A stretch of DNA of 64,000 nt, from positions 62,001 through 126,000 of the forward strand of contig UQHK01000001.1 of assembly GCA_900540855.1 (NCBI GenBank), written 5' to 3'. The DNA is from an uncultured Collinsella sp. GTDB lineage: Bacteria > Actinomycetota > Coriobacteriia > Coriobacteriales > Coriobacteriaceae. Position numbers and translations under genes: made by a program. This document shows positions 43,866 to 51,315 of this stretch, piece after piece. The first letter of the stretch is position 1. Each line of letters starts with the position of its first letter. The notes under the pieces were generated by a model that saw only the letters and a list, made by a program, of their open reading frames with translations, was not told where the DNA came from and searched no databases.

Positions 43866-44828
43866 TTACCTCTCGTTTTTATTTGCGCTGGAGGGAATGC
43901 TGCAGCCATATGTGTTATACACGTTGACCTCCCACTGTTTACGCTCAACCTTTGCAACGGAATCAAGGATAAGCCCCGTCGCGAGACTCAGGCCACAAAG
44001 GAACATGAAAGATGCGGCGAGCATTGCGGTGGGGAAGCGGGGGACGAGACCGGTCTGGAAATATTCGACGACGATGGGGATGCCCAGGGCGAGGCCGATA
44101 ATCGCAAACAGAAGCGCGACCAGGCTGAAGAATTTGAGCGGACGGTAGTCCTTGAACAGCGTGCCGATCATCGCAACGACTTTAATGCCGTCGCTCACGG
44201 TATTGAGCTTGGACTCGGAGCCTTCCGGACGGTCGCGGTACTCGATGGGCACATCTTTGATGCGCCAGCGGTGGTCGACGGCGTGGATCGAGAGCTCGGT
44301 TTCAATCTGGAAACCCTCGGAAAGCACAGGGAAGGTTTTAACGAACGGGCGGCTCATGGCGCGGTAGCCGGTCATGACGTCATCGAAGCTGTAGCCATAG
44401 ATCCACTTGATCATGGCGCGAACTAGGTTGTTGCCAAAGCCGTGGAAAGCACGCTTGTTTTCCTCGGCGTAGGTGCCGTTGGAAAGGCGGTCGCCTACGG
44501 TCATGTCGGCCGCGCCGTTAAGGATGGGCTCGCAGAGGGCTTTGGCCGCCTCGGCGGGATAGGTGTCGTCGCCGTCGACCATCAGGTAGCAATCGGCGTC
44601 GATGTCGCGAAACATCTGGCGGCACACGTTGCCCTTTCCCTGGCGGGGCTCAAAGCGGACCGTGGCGCCGTGCTCGGTAGCGATGCGTGAGGTATCGTCC
44701 GACGAGTTGTTGTCATAGACATAGACCGTCGCTTGCGGAAGCTCGCGGTGAAAGTCGTCGATGACTTTTCCGATGGTGACTGCCTCGTTGTAACAGGGGA
44801 TAATAACGGCAATCGTTTGCTCGGCCAT
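43866..44828 (-). CDS. Second polyprenyl-phosphate glycosyltransferase, DPM1-like
   Basis: The 320-residue enzyme has a GT2 domain (IAVIIPCYNEAVTIGKVIDD at residues 6-25; LMVDGDDTYPAEAAKA near 86) and two C-terminal helices (FSLVALLFAIIGLALGIPIV, MLAASFMFLCGLSLATGLIL). Start 44828 follows AAAGGAAC; the frame is open much further upstream but that part runs antisense into the divergent gene. Its ATG shares the CATG at 44826-44829 with an ATG on the other strand. It is first in a three-gene operon with the CsbB-like and YfhO-like genes. The sugar is unknown. Confidence 0.87.
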   Translation of the reverse strand: MAEQTIAVIIPCYNEAVTIGKVIDDFHRELPQATVYVYDNNSSDDTSRIATEHGATVRFEPRQGKGNVCRQMFRDIDADCYLMVDGDDTYPAEAAKALCEPILNGAADMTVGDRLSNGTYAEENKRAFHGFGNNLVRAMIKWIYGYSFDDVMTGYRAMSRPFVKTFPVLSEGFQIETELSIHAVDHRWRIKDVPIEYRDRPEGSESKLNTVSDGIKVVAMIGTLFKDYRPLKFFSLVALLFAIIGLALGIPIVVEYFQTGLVPRFPTAMLAASFMFLCGLSLATGLILDSVAKVERKQWEVNVYNTYGCSIPSSANKNER

Positions 44829-44877
44829 GAAGGTTCCTTTGGTCGCGTACAATCGAATCGTTTGTTTCGTGGTTAGG

Positions 44878-46755
44878 ATGGGCGCATTGATTCGAGAGTT
44901 CAGGTTATTAGATGTGACACGTGCTGTTTTGCTGTTTGCAGCAAGCATCACTACGGTGACGTATTGTAGTGGTTCCTTCGACCTGTTTCCATCTGTCTTG
45001 GCATGTGTTGCGATAATCGCATCATTGGTTAATTTCAATAAGTTTGCGTGCAGGGATTTTGCATTTCCGTCTGTTGTTGGTAGAGCTTGCTGCTTAGTGA
45101 TTTCCCTTGTATTTTCGTTTGTTCTTGTGCTGGGAGCGCATATTCGCGTGACAGAACCGGTGATTGCCGGCGGGATTTACGAGAACTATATTGAGCCGTA
45201 TTCCGCGATTGATTTTGTTGCTTTTTGGGTGATGTCGGCGCTGGTCTTTTGGGTCTTGTCGGTGCTTGTTCAGCTGTCTTGTAGTTGCCGCTGCTGTGTT
45301 TTCTGCGAAGACTCGCCACGGGCGAATGATGGTGACTCGTCCATTCGATTCCTATCTGTTGCGGTCCGTGCTCTAGTGATATTTCTTTTATATCTGCCGT
45401 TCTTCCTGAGGTATTTTCCAGGCCTGTTTTTTGGGGATACCTTCTCGTCGTTTGCTCAGATTATGGGGTGGAACCCTTTGAGCAACCATCATCCGGTTGC
45501 ATTCACCATGATGATGGCTGCTTGTATCAAAATTGCAGGCCTCATGGGGATGAGCCCTTCGGTGGGCGTTGCCTTGCTAACGGTGCTTCAGATGGCCTGT
45601 GTTGCCAGCACGTTTGGCTATCTTTCAATTTGGGTGACTTCTCGTTTGGGGGTCTCCTCTCGCTGGTCTTGGCTGCTCGTAGTCTATTTTGGCTTGTCAC
45701 GGTATTGCGCTCTATATTCTGTGGCGCTTTGGAAAGACCCGTTGTTTTCCTGCTGTCTTGTCTTGATGGTGACCATGCTTGCCGATGCCGTCACGGGAAA
45801 GGATTCCCGGTCGAGCGCGTTGCGTTTGCTCGTTTTTGGTGCCCTGGCGTTGGGCGTTATGCTTCTACGGAATAACGGTTTGTATATTTGCGTCGCGCTA
45901 TTCGTGGTACTTGCGATAGTTGTTGCTTTGGACCGGCTCGGCTGCGTTGCCCCGATGAAGTCTGCCTCTCGTTTGGCCGTATCTCTTGGATTTGCGCTTG
46001 TCACATGCTTGGTTATTACGGGGCCCGTGTACTCGGCTATGGGCGTTGTTCCATCGGAGGATGTTGAGTCAGTGGGTATTCCGCTTGCTCAGATGGCTCG
46101 CGTTGCCGCGCTCGATGGCGATATGTCCGAGTCCGACCGTTCTTATATGAACGAGCTGCTTCCGCTTGATCGTTACAAAGAGGTGTATCTTCCCAGCTGT
46201 ATCGATCCGCTTAAATGGAATGAAGACTTTAATGCGGAGCGTTTAAAGGATGAATTTTGGACCCATTGGGCCTCGATGCTTTCGCGTAGCCCTTCGATAT
46301 ACTTTGAGGCTTGGGAACTGCAGACGTTTGGTTTTTGGGCCCCAAATGTAAAGGGCGCTGACGGTCTGCCTGAAAACTTTCTCATGGGCGTTCCGTATAA
46401 CCTTGTGGCCGACGCAAAGGCTTCTACGGGAGTAACATTTCGCAACTTGCTTGCACCCCTCGGCGATGGTGTCGATGTGGCGATTGGATTGAGCGCTTGG
46501 TCTATTTCTGGCGCCGTTGACTTTTGGTTGCTTATGTTTTCGGCAGTTCTTTTGGTATCGCGTGGGCGTTCGCGTTTCGCATTGCCGCTTTTGCCTTTTT
46601 TGCTGTTGTACGGAACGCTCTTTATTGCGAGTCCTATTTGGTATTGGCCTCGTTATATCGTGGCTGCTCAATTTGGTCTTCCTGCCGTGCTTGTGGTTGT
46701 CGCTCGCGGCATGCTGTCTGGTGAAAGACGTTCCGAAAACGATGTTGTGAGATAG
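44878..46755 (+). CDS. DUF6020-like multi-spanning membrane protein
   Basis: This protein of about 625 residues has a dozen or so predicted transmembrane helices. The block LFFGDTFSSFAQIMGWNP, SNHHPVAFTMMMAACIKIAG and YFGLSRYCALYSVALWKDP resembles DUF6020 proteins, which look like GT-C glycosyltransferases and occur in polysaccharide loci. A large loop before the C terminus carries a WELQTFGFWAPN motif. The start is uncertain: ATG at 44878 lies after a possible -10 (tacaat, 44848-44853), while an ATG at 44827 overlaps the divergent start; neither has a good ribosome site. A counted line (45001-45060) is 38% G+C, strongly different from the rml genes. Confidence 0.75.
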   Translation: MGALIREFRLLDVTRAVLLFAASITTVTYCSGSFDLFPSVLACVAIIASLVNFNKFACRDFAFPSVVGRACCLVISLVFSFVLVLGAHIRVTEPVIAGGIYENYIEPYSAIDFVAFWVMSALVFWVLSVLVQLSCSCRCCVFCEDSPRANDGDSSIRFLSVAVRALVIFLLYLPFFLRYFPGLFFGDTFSSFAQIMGWNPLSNHHPVAFTMMMAACIKIAGLMGMSPSVGVALLTVLQMACVASTFGYLSIWVTSRLGVSSRWSWLLVVYFGLSRYCALYSVALWKDPLFSCCLVLMVTMLADAVTGKDSRSSALRLLVFGALALGVMLLRNNGLYICVALFVVLAIVVALDRLGCVAPMKSASRLAVSLGFALVTCLVITGPVYSAMGVVPSEDVESVGIPLAQMARVAALDGDMSESDRSYMNELLPLDRYKEVYLPSCIDPLKWNEDFNAERLKDEFWTHWASMLSRSPSIYFEAWELQTFGFWAPNVKGADGLPENFLMGVPYNLVADAKASTGVTFRNLLAPLGDGVDVAIGLSAWSISGAVDFWLLMFSAVLLVSRGRSRFALPLLPFLLLYGTLFIASPIWYWPRYIVAAQFGLPAVLVVVARGMLSGERRSENDVVR

Positions 46756-46768
46756 TTCTCCAGTTTCG

Positions 46769-46789
46769 CAACGCCGCCTTATGGCGTTG
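46769..46789 (+). other. Small hairpin before the ABC exporter genes
   Basis: caacgcc (46769-46775) pairs with ggcgttg (46783-46789) without a T-run. A possible -10 (tatact, 46800-46805) follows it, so the exporter genes may have their own promoter. Confidence 0.4.
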
Positions 46790-46844
46790 AGGGCGGGTCT
46801 ATACTGTTCGTTTGTCAACGATTACGAGTAAAGGAGTTGCATCC

Positions 46845-47690
46845 GTGTCGGATCAGACAAAGCAACAAGAAACTCGCAGTCTGCCTGCGACGTTTGCTAA
46901 GAATGAATTTGAGAAGGATGCGTTTATCCTTCGTCAGCTGGTTACCAAGGATTTTAAGATCAAGTATCGCCGTAGCGTTCTGGGTGTCGCATGGTCGGTG
47001 CTCAATCCGTTGCTGATGATGATCGTCATGGCCATCGTGTTCTCGACGATTTTTGGCCAAGGCCGCAATGGCTCAATGACGCCCGAGATGTACCCGCTGT
47101 ACTTGATCGTGGGTAACATTACCTTTGCCGTCATGTCCGAGTCTACGAACCAGGCCCTGACGTCTATCGTGGGCGCTGCCCCTCTGCTCAAGAAGGTTAA
47201 GGTGCACCGCTGGGTCTTCCCGGTGCAAAAGGTGCTCTTCTCGCTGGTCAACTTTGCCTTCTCGCTGGTCGCCGTCGCCATCGTCATGCTGTGGTTCCGC
47301 GTTATGCCTTCTTGGCACCTCATTCTGCTGCCGGTTTGCCTGCTGCTGCTTATGTGCTTCTGCATGGGCCTGGGCATGATGCTCTCTGCTCTTACGGTCT
47401 TTTTCCGCGACGTTATGCATCTATGGAGCGTCGTCATTACGGCGTGGACTTACATTACGCCCATCTTCTGGACGACTGACTATATTGCGCAAATGCCGCA
47501 TCTCGTGCGTATCTTGATGTATGCGAACCCCATGTTCAACTACCTGCAGTTTATGCGCGATATCTTTCTGTTCCAGACTACGCCCTCGCTCATGACGTTT
47601 GGTATGTGCGTTGCCTGGGCGGTTCTTGCGCTTATTATTGGCTACACCGTGTTCCATAAGTCCGAGCGCAAATTTATCCTCTACATCTAA
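46845..47690 (+). CDS. Polysaccharide ABC exporter permease (Wzm/TagG type)
   Basis: The 281-residue membrane protein has the ABC-2 fold with six helices: DFKIKYRRSVLGVAWSVLNP precedes helix 1, and FFRDVMHLWSVVITAWTYIT with PIFW lies before the last helices, as in Wzm/TagG/KpsM. It forms the channel for a lipid-linked glycan or teichoic-acid-like polymer. GTG at 46845 is chosen because AAAGGAG lies eight bases before it; an earlier in-frame ATG at 46812 lacks one. The ATPase gene starts 11 bases downstream. Confidence 0.9.
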   Translation: MSDQTKQQETRSLPATFAKNEFEKDAFILRQLVTKDFKIKYRRSVLGVAWSVLNPLLMMIVMAIVFSTIFGQGRNGSMTPEMYPLYLIVGNITFAVMSESTNQALTSIVGAAPLLKKVKVHRWVFPVQKVLFSLVNFAFSLVAVAIVMLWFRVMPSWHLILLPVCLLLLMCFCMGLGMMLSALTVFFRDVMHLWSVVITAWTYITPIFWTTDYIAQMPHLVRILMYANPMFNYLQFMRDIFLFQTTPSLMTFGMCVAWAVLALIIGYTVFHKSERKFILYI

Positions 47691-47701
47691 GGAGTGCTGT
47701 G

Positions 47702-48469
47702 ATGACTGAATCTGTTGTTGATTACAGCGAGCAGCCTCTGGCTGTCGAGGTCGACGACGTCACCATGATCTTTAACATGGCGTCTGAGTCGCTGACCAAC
47801 CTCAAGGAGTACTTCATCAAGCTCGCCAAGCACGAGTTGTTCTTTGAGGAGTTTAGGGCGCTTAAGCATATTTCGTTTGATATTCATCGTGGCGAGGTCG
47901 TGGGTCTGGTTGGCACCAATGGCTCCGGCAAGTCTACGATGCTCAAGATTATCGCTGGCGTGCTTGAGCCAAGCGAGGGCAGCGTTAGGGTGCACGGTAA
48001 CATCGCGCCGCTGATTGAGCTTGGTGCCGGCTTTGATCCCGAGCTGACCGCCCACGAGAACATCTATCTGAACGGCGCCCTGCTCGGCTATACCAAGGAG
48101 TTCATCGACGCCAACTTTGACGGCATTATCGAGTTCGCTGAGCTTCAGAACTTTGTCGACATGCCGCTTAAGAACTTCTCCTCGGGCATGGTTGCGCGTA
48201 TTGCCTTTGCAATCGCGACGATTACCGAGCCCGATATTCTGATCGTTGACGAGACGCTGTCCGTCGGTGATGTGTTCTTCCAGCAGAAGTGCGAGGCCCG
48301 CATCCAGCACTTTATCCAGAGCGGCGACGTGACGGTTCTGTTCGTTTCGCACTCCATGGAGCAGGTTGAACGCATCTGCCAGCGTGCCGTTTGGATTGAG
48401 AAGGGTGACCTTCGCATGGACGGCCCGGTCGATGAGGTCTGCAAGGCGTACCGCGAGCAGTTCAACTAG
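47702..48469 (+). CDS. Polysaccharide ABC exporter ATPase (Wzt/TagH type)
   Basis: The 255-residue ATPase has Walker A (GLVGTNGSGKSTMLKIIAGV), the KpsT/Wzt-type GAGFDPELTAHENIYLNGAL, signature FSSGMVARIAFAIAT, Walker B ILIVDETLSVGD and the H-loop LFVSHSMEQV. It has no C-terminal carbohydrate-binding domain as found in O-antigen Wzt proteins, so it is closer to the short TagH/KpsT type. ATG at 47702 follows AAGGAG. With the permease it should export the polymer made by this locus; no Wzx flippase or Wzy polymerase was seen, which fits ABC-dependent export. Confidence 0.92.
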   Translation: MTESVVDYSEQPLAVEVDDVTMIFNMASESLTNLKEYFIKLAKHELFFEEFRALKHISFDIHRGEVVGLVGTNGSGKSTMLKIIAGVLEPSEGSVRVHGNIAPLIELGAGFDPELTAHENIYLNGALLGYTKEFIDANFDGIIEFAELQNFVDMPLKNFSSGMVARIAFAIATITEPDILIVDETLSVGDVFFQQKCEARIQHFIQSGDVTVLFVSHSMEQVERICQRAVWIEKGDLRMDGPVDEVCKAYREQFN

Positions 48470-48523
48470 GTTATAATTACTTGCGCCTGACAGGTTTGCG
48501 CTTGCTTGGGCGTGCGGTTATTT

Positions 48524-48600
48524 GCTCCATTAGCTCAGTTGGATAGAGCAGGGGACTTCTAATCCCAAGGTCGACGGTTCGAATCCGCCATGGAGCACCA
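48524..48600 (+). tRNA. tRNA-Arg (anticodon TCT)
   Basis: The 77-base gene has acceptor GCTCCAT/ATGGAGC, anticodon loop CTTCTAA (TCT, reading AGA/AGG), T arm CGACGG-type with TTCGAATC and an encoded CCA. It closes the polysaccharide locus on the right. Confidence 0.95.
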
Positions 48601-48609
48601 TCATTTATT

Positions 48610-48643
48610 AAGCCCGGACCGCTTGGTGGTCTGGGCTTTTTTC
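48610..48643 (+). terminator. Terminator after tRNA-Arg(TCT)
   Basis: aagcccggacc and ggtctgggct form a stem with one G-T pair around gcttggt, followed by tttttt, ten bases past the tRNA. Confidence 0.8.
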
Positions 48644-48675
48644 ATCTTGCGTGCTGCGGTTTTGAAGGGTTCGCC

Positions 48676-49662
48676 ATGGGAAGTAAAAGGCTCGACTGGA
48701 TAGATATTGCAAAGGGGATTGCAATGATTCTGGTCATTGTGGGGCACACCGTCCCAAATCCTTCTCCCTTGCGGCACGCGATCTTCTCGTTTCACATGCC
48801 GGTGTTCTTTATTCTTGCCGGGTATACGTTTAGGCCGAAGCCGTGGCGCGAGCTGCTGAGTGGTTCGGTGTCGCGCCTGCTGGTGCCGTATGTGGTTCTT
48901 GCACTGGCGTGGCAGGTGCCGACGTTCTTGATGAGCGGTGTTTCTTTGACGAGCGGTACGCTGGTTGCGGGGCTTAAGACGCTTGTGTTTGCCTCAGGCG
49001 TTGATGTGCCTCGGCTTGGCGTTGCCGCCGTTGGCATGGCATGGTTTTTGGCGGCGCTGTTTACGTCGCGCCTGTTGTTTAATGCGCTCGTGCGGCTGTT
49101 TGATCGCCGCGGGATCGGGGTTGTTTGGCAGGGCGTTGTCTGTGCCGCGATTGCCTTTTGCGGATTGAGCGTGTCTCGATTAATGGGTGTTTACCTGCCG
49201 CTCGATATGGATCTGAGCTGCTATATCTTGCTGCTGATGTGGGTTGGCTATACGGCGCGCCAAAAGGGGCTGGAGCCGAGCGTGAGCAAGCCCCTGCTGT
49301 TTATTGGAGCCGGTGTCGCTTGGCTTGTCCTTGCCGCGCTGAGTGGGCTTGAGCTTTCGAGCCGCCGCGTGGATGGGTTTGTGGTTGCGACAGTTGCCGC
49401 TCTTGCCGGCAGCTACTGCGTGTGCTGGGTTTCCATGGCGCTGGAGAAGTTGAAAGACGTGCCGGTTTTGGGGTCCTTTGAACAAGCCCTCGTGTTCTGC
49501 GGACAGGCCAGTCTTGCCATCTTTGCAATCCACGCGGTCGATTGGTTTATTCCTTGGCAGACGATGCCGCTGCTTATGACGCTGCCGGCATCGTGGCTCT
49601 TCGCGTCAATCGTACGCTGTGCCTGCGATATTGGATTGGCATTCGTGATTAAGAGGGCGTAA
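48676..49662 (+). CDS. Membrane acyltransferase, acyltransferase-3 family
   Basis: The 328-residue protein has about ten transmembrane helices and the family's N-terminal signature: RLDWIDIAKGIAMILVIVGH (residues 5-24, with the catalytic-type His) and FSFHMPVFFILAGYTFRP. Such proteins acetylate sugars of capsules, O-antigen or peptidoglycan. It sits just beyond the polysaccharide locus and its terminator, so it may decorate that polymer, but it is transcribed separately. ATG at 48676 has gaagggttcgcc upstream, a weak site. A strong terminator follows. Confidence 0.88.
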   Translation: MGSKRLDWIDIAKGIAMILVIVGHTVPNPSPLRHAIFSFHMPVFFILAGYTFRPKPWRELLSGSVSRLLVPYVVLALAWQVPTFLMSGVSLTSGTLVAGLKTLVFASGVDVPRLGVAAVGMAWFLAALFTSRLLFNALVRLFDRRGIGVVWQGVVCAAIAFCGLSVSRLMGVYLPLDMDLSCYILLLMWVGYTARQKGLEPSVSKPLLFIGAGVAWLVLAALSGLELSSRRVDGFVVATVAALAGSYCVCWVSMALEKLKDVPVLGSFEQALVFCGQASLAIFAIHAVDWFIPWQTMPLLMTLPASWLFASIVRCACDIGLAFVIKRA

Positions 49663-49666
49663 TAAC

Positions 49667-49706
49667 AGCGGGAGGCGGTCTTTTTGAGAGCCGCCTCCCG
49701 CTATTT
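49667..49706 (+). terminator. Terminator of the acyltransferase gene
   Basis: agcgggaggcgg (49667-49678) pairs perfectly with ccgcctcccgct (49691-49702), followed by atttt. Confidence 0.85.
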
Positions 49707-49790
49707 TGAAAGGGTTTCGAGGCGCGAATTCGTGCTGGGCTTTGACTAGATTGCTTGATTTTACGTCTGATCTCGCACTTTTCCACCTGG

Positions 49791-50594
49791 TTAACTTAGA
49801 TAAAACTGGGGTTCGAACCAGTTTTCGAATGAGTAGGAATCATTTTTTTCCGTCCATTTGTCGTCGTCAATGAAGAATCTGAAATCATCGTCCCCGCAGA
49901 TATCTTCGGGCCATTGATCCCAACCTAAATCTCTTGGATAGCCGTTTGCATCGAGATCGGTCTCATCGGATTCCCAGTCGGAAACGAGTTCGAATGACGC
50001 GTCTCGGATCAGCCTTACAAGTAGTTCTTGTGCAACGGTGTGAGCCATTAAGTCATGTCCGTGTTTTGCTCTCAGGCGATATCTAATCAGATCTGCTCGC
50101 AACCTGAACAGAAAGTCATAGTCGTACTTCATCAGGTATTGAGATGGAAGTAAGTCAATTATCCAGCTATCGGGGAGTTGTCCAACATGAGTCCCTTTTG
50201 GAAGATGAGAAAGGTCCTCAAGATCTTGATTAATATAGTCAAGCAGAATATCGGTGCCAAAGGCGAAGGACGCTGCACCTTTATAACCGTATTCGTCTTT
50301 TAAGAATTGGGACCAGGCGGCATGAGACGAATCGATTGCCAGCGATTCCTTTGTTGTGTCCTCATTAACAGTCTCTGCTGCAGAATCATCGGGGAAGTTT
50401 TTCCATTTCATGACTTTGCATACAGCTGTTGCCTTGTCGCTTCGAATGGATTGGCCGCTCTCATACTTACCCCATGTTTTTGCCCCGATACCGGCTCTGA
50501 AAGCTGCTTCTTCGATGCTAAGACCCAGTTCTGCTCTCCTTGTTTTGATTTGGTATGCCAGATTTTCGCTAACTTGGATCGTCTTTGGAGGCAT
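49791..50594 (-). CDS. XRE-family helix-turn-helix regulator with unknown C-terminal domain
   Basis: The 267-residue protein starts with an HTH domain (IKTRRAELGLSIEEAAFRAG, then GAKTWGKYESGQSIRSDKA, residues 16-60). The remaining 200 residues contain LLPSQYLMKYDYDFLFRLRA and an acidic, Trp-rich end (DDDKWTEKNDSYSFENWF) that I do not recognise. It may sense a small molecule or protein. ATG at 50594 has GAAAGGAAC upstream. The upstream region is AT-rich and carries repeated ggtatc-like words, possibly an autoregulatory site. Base composition is lower in G+C than the aromatic operon next door, suggesting acquisition. No toxin partner gene is adjacent. Confidence 0.8.
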   Translation of the reverse strand: MPPKTIQVSENLAYQIKTRRAELGLSIEEAAFRAGIGAKTWGKYESGQSIRSDKATAVCKVMKWKNFPDDSAAETVNEDTTKESLAIDSSHAAWSQFLKDEYGYKGAASFAFGTDILLDYINQDLEDLSHLPKGTHVGQLPDSWIIDLLPSQYLMKYDYDFLFRLRADLIRYRLRAKHGHDLMAHTVAQELLVRLIRDASFELVSDWESDETDLDANGYPRDLGWDQWPEDICGDDDFRFFIDDDKWTEKNDSYSFENWFEPQFYLS

Positions 50595-50704
50595 CTTTGT
50601 TCCTTTCAGATACCGGAACGTATAGGATACCTACCATATTAATACTAAATAGATGTTTGTAAAGTTGTTATGTTGTCAGTTTACGCTTGATGAGGTTCGA
50701 ACGA

Positions 50705-50750
50705 GAAAAACGCGCGTCCACAGAATGTGTGCTGCGGACGCGCGTTTTTC
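50705..50750. terminator. Terminator between XRE gene and aroQ
   Basis: gaaaaacgcgcgtcc (50705-50719) pairs perfectly with ggacgcgcgtttttc (50736-50750). It has an A-run before and a T-run after the stem, so it can work on both strands. It lies 66 bases beyond the aroQ stop and likely ends the aromatic operon. Confidence 0.85.
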
Positions 50751-50816
50751 TTATGGATGTTACCTTGGCGGACAGAAGACCGATGCGCTCGATCCTGTCG
50801 CTTTGTTTGCTTTTTC

Positions 50817-51251
50817 CTAGGCTAGACATTCTTTCAGCAGCTCCAACGCGTGGGCGTAGCCTTGGAGGCCTTCGCCGGTGATGGTGGCGAAGCAGGCCAG
50901 GCGTGCATAGCTCACCTGGCGGAAGTCCTCGCGTGTCTCTACGGCGCTGATGTGGACCTCCACAGCCGGAATGGCGACGGCCTTGAGGGCGTCGAGGATC
51001 GCGACACTCGTGTGCGTGTAAGCCGCCGGGTTGATGACGATGCCGTCGACCTTGCCGTAGGCTTCCTGGATCTTGTCGACGATGCTGCCCTCGTGGTTAG
51101 ACTGGAAGACTTCGACCTCGTCGAAGCCCTGTGAGGCGCCCGCTTCCTGGCAGATCTGCACTAAGCGGTCGTAGTTGTCGCTGCCATAGATGCCCGGCTC
51201 GCGAATGCCGAGCATGTTGAGGTTGGGGCCGTTGATGACGAGTGCTTTCAT
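50817..51251 (-). CDS. aroQ: 3-dehydroquinate dehydratase, type II
   Basis: The 144-residue enzyme converts 3-dehydroquinate to 3-dehydroshikimate as a dodecamer. Type II signatures are clear: LVINGPNLNMLGIREPGIYG (residues 4-23, with the catalytic Arg and Tyr), FQSNHEGSIVDKI, and INPAAYTHTSVAI, with VEVHISAVETREDFR holding the catalytic His. ATG at 51251 has AAAGGAAGCAACC upstream. It is the last gene of the aromatic operon, separated from aroE-aroK by a 41-base palindrome. Confidence 0.96.
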   Translation of the reverse strand: MKALVINGPNLNMLGIREPGIYGSDNYDRLVQICQEAGASQGFDEVEVFQSNHEGSIVDKIQEAYGKVDGIVINPAAYTHTSVAILDALKAVAIPAVEVHISAVETREDFRQVSYARLACFATITGEGLQGYAHALELLKECLA

Positions 51252-51272
51252 GGTTGCTTCCTTTGCGATTGG

Positions 51273-51313
51273 AAAACCACCACAAAGGTGCCTGTCCCCT
51301 TTGTGGTGGTTTT
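51273..51313. repeat. 41-bp palindrome between aroE-aroK and aroQ
   Basis: aaaaccaccacaaagg (51273-51288) and cctttgtggtggtttt (51298-51313) are a perfect 16-bp inverted repeat around tgcctgtcc. The sequence ggtgcctgtccccttt contains the GGGACAG motif found in the larger palindromes. It lies inside an operon, two bases past the aroE-aroK stop, and ends in tttt on both strands, so it could attenuate aroQ expression. Confidence 0.85.
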
Positions 51314-51315
51314 GG

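Noticed and set aside
33886..48600. Prophage or integrative element integrated at a tRNA
   Set aside because: No integrase, excisionase or phage genes and no visible repeat of a tRNA 3' end. The content is all surface-glycan biosynthesis.
49791..50594. Toxin-antitoxin module around the XRE gene
   Set aside because: There is no small partner gene on either side; the adjacent genes are an acyltransferase and aroQ, each with its own terminator.
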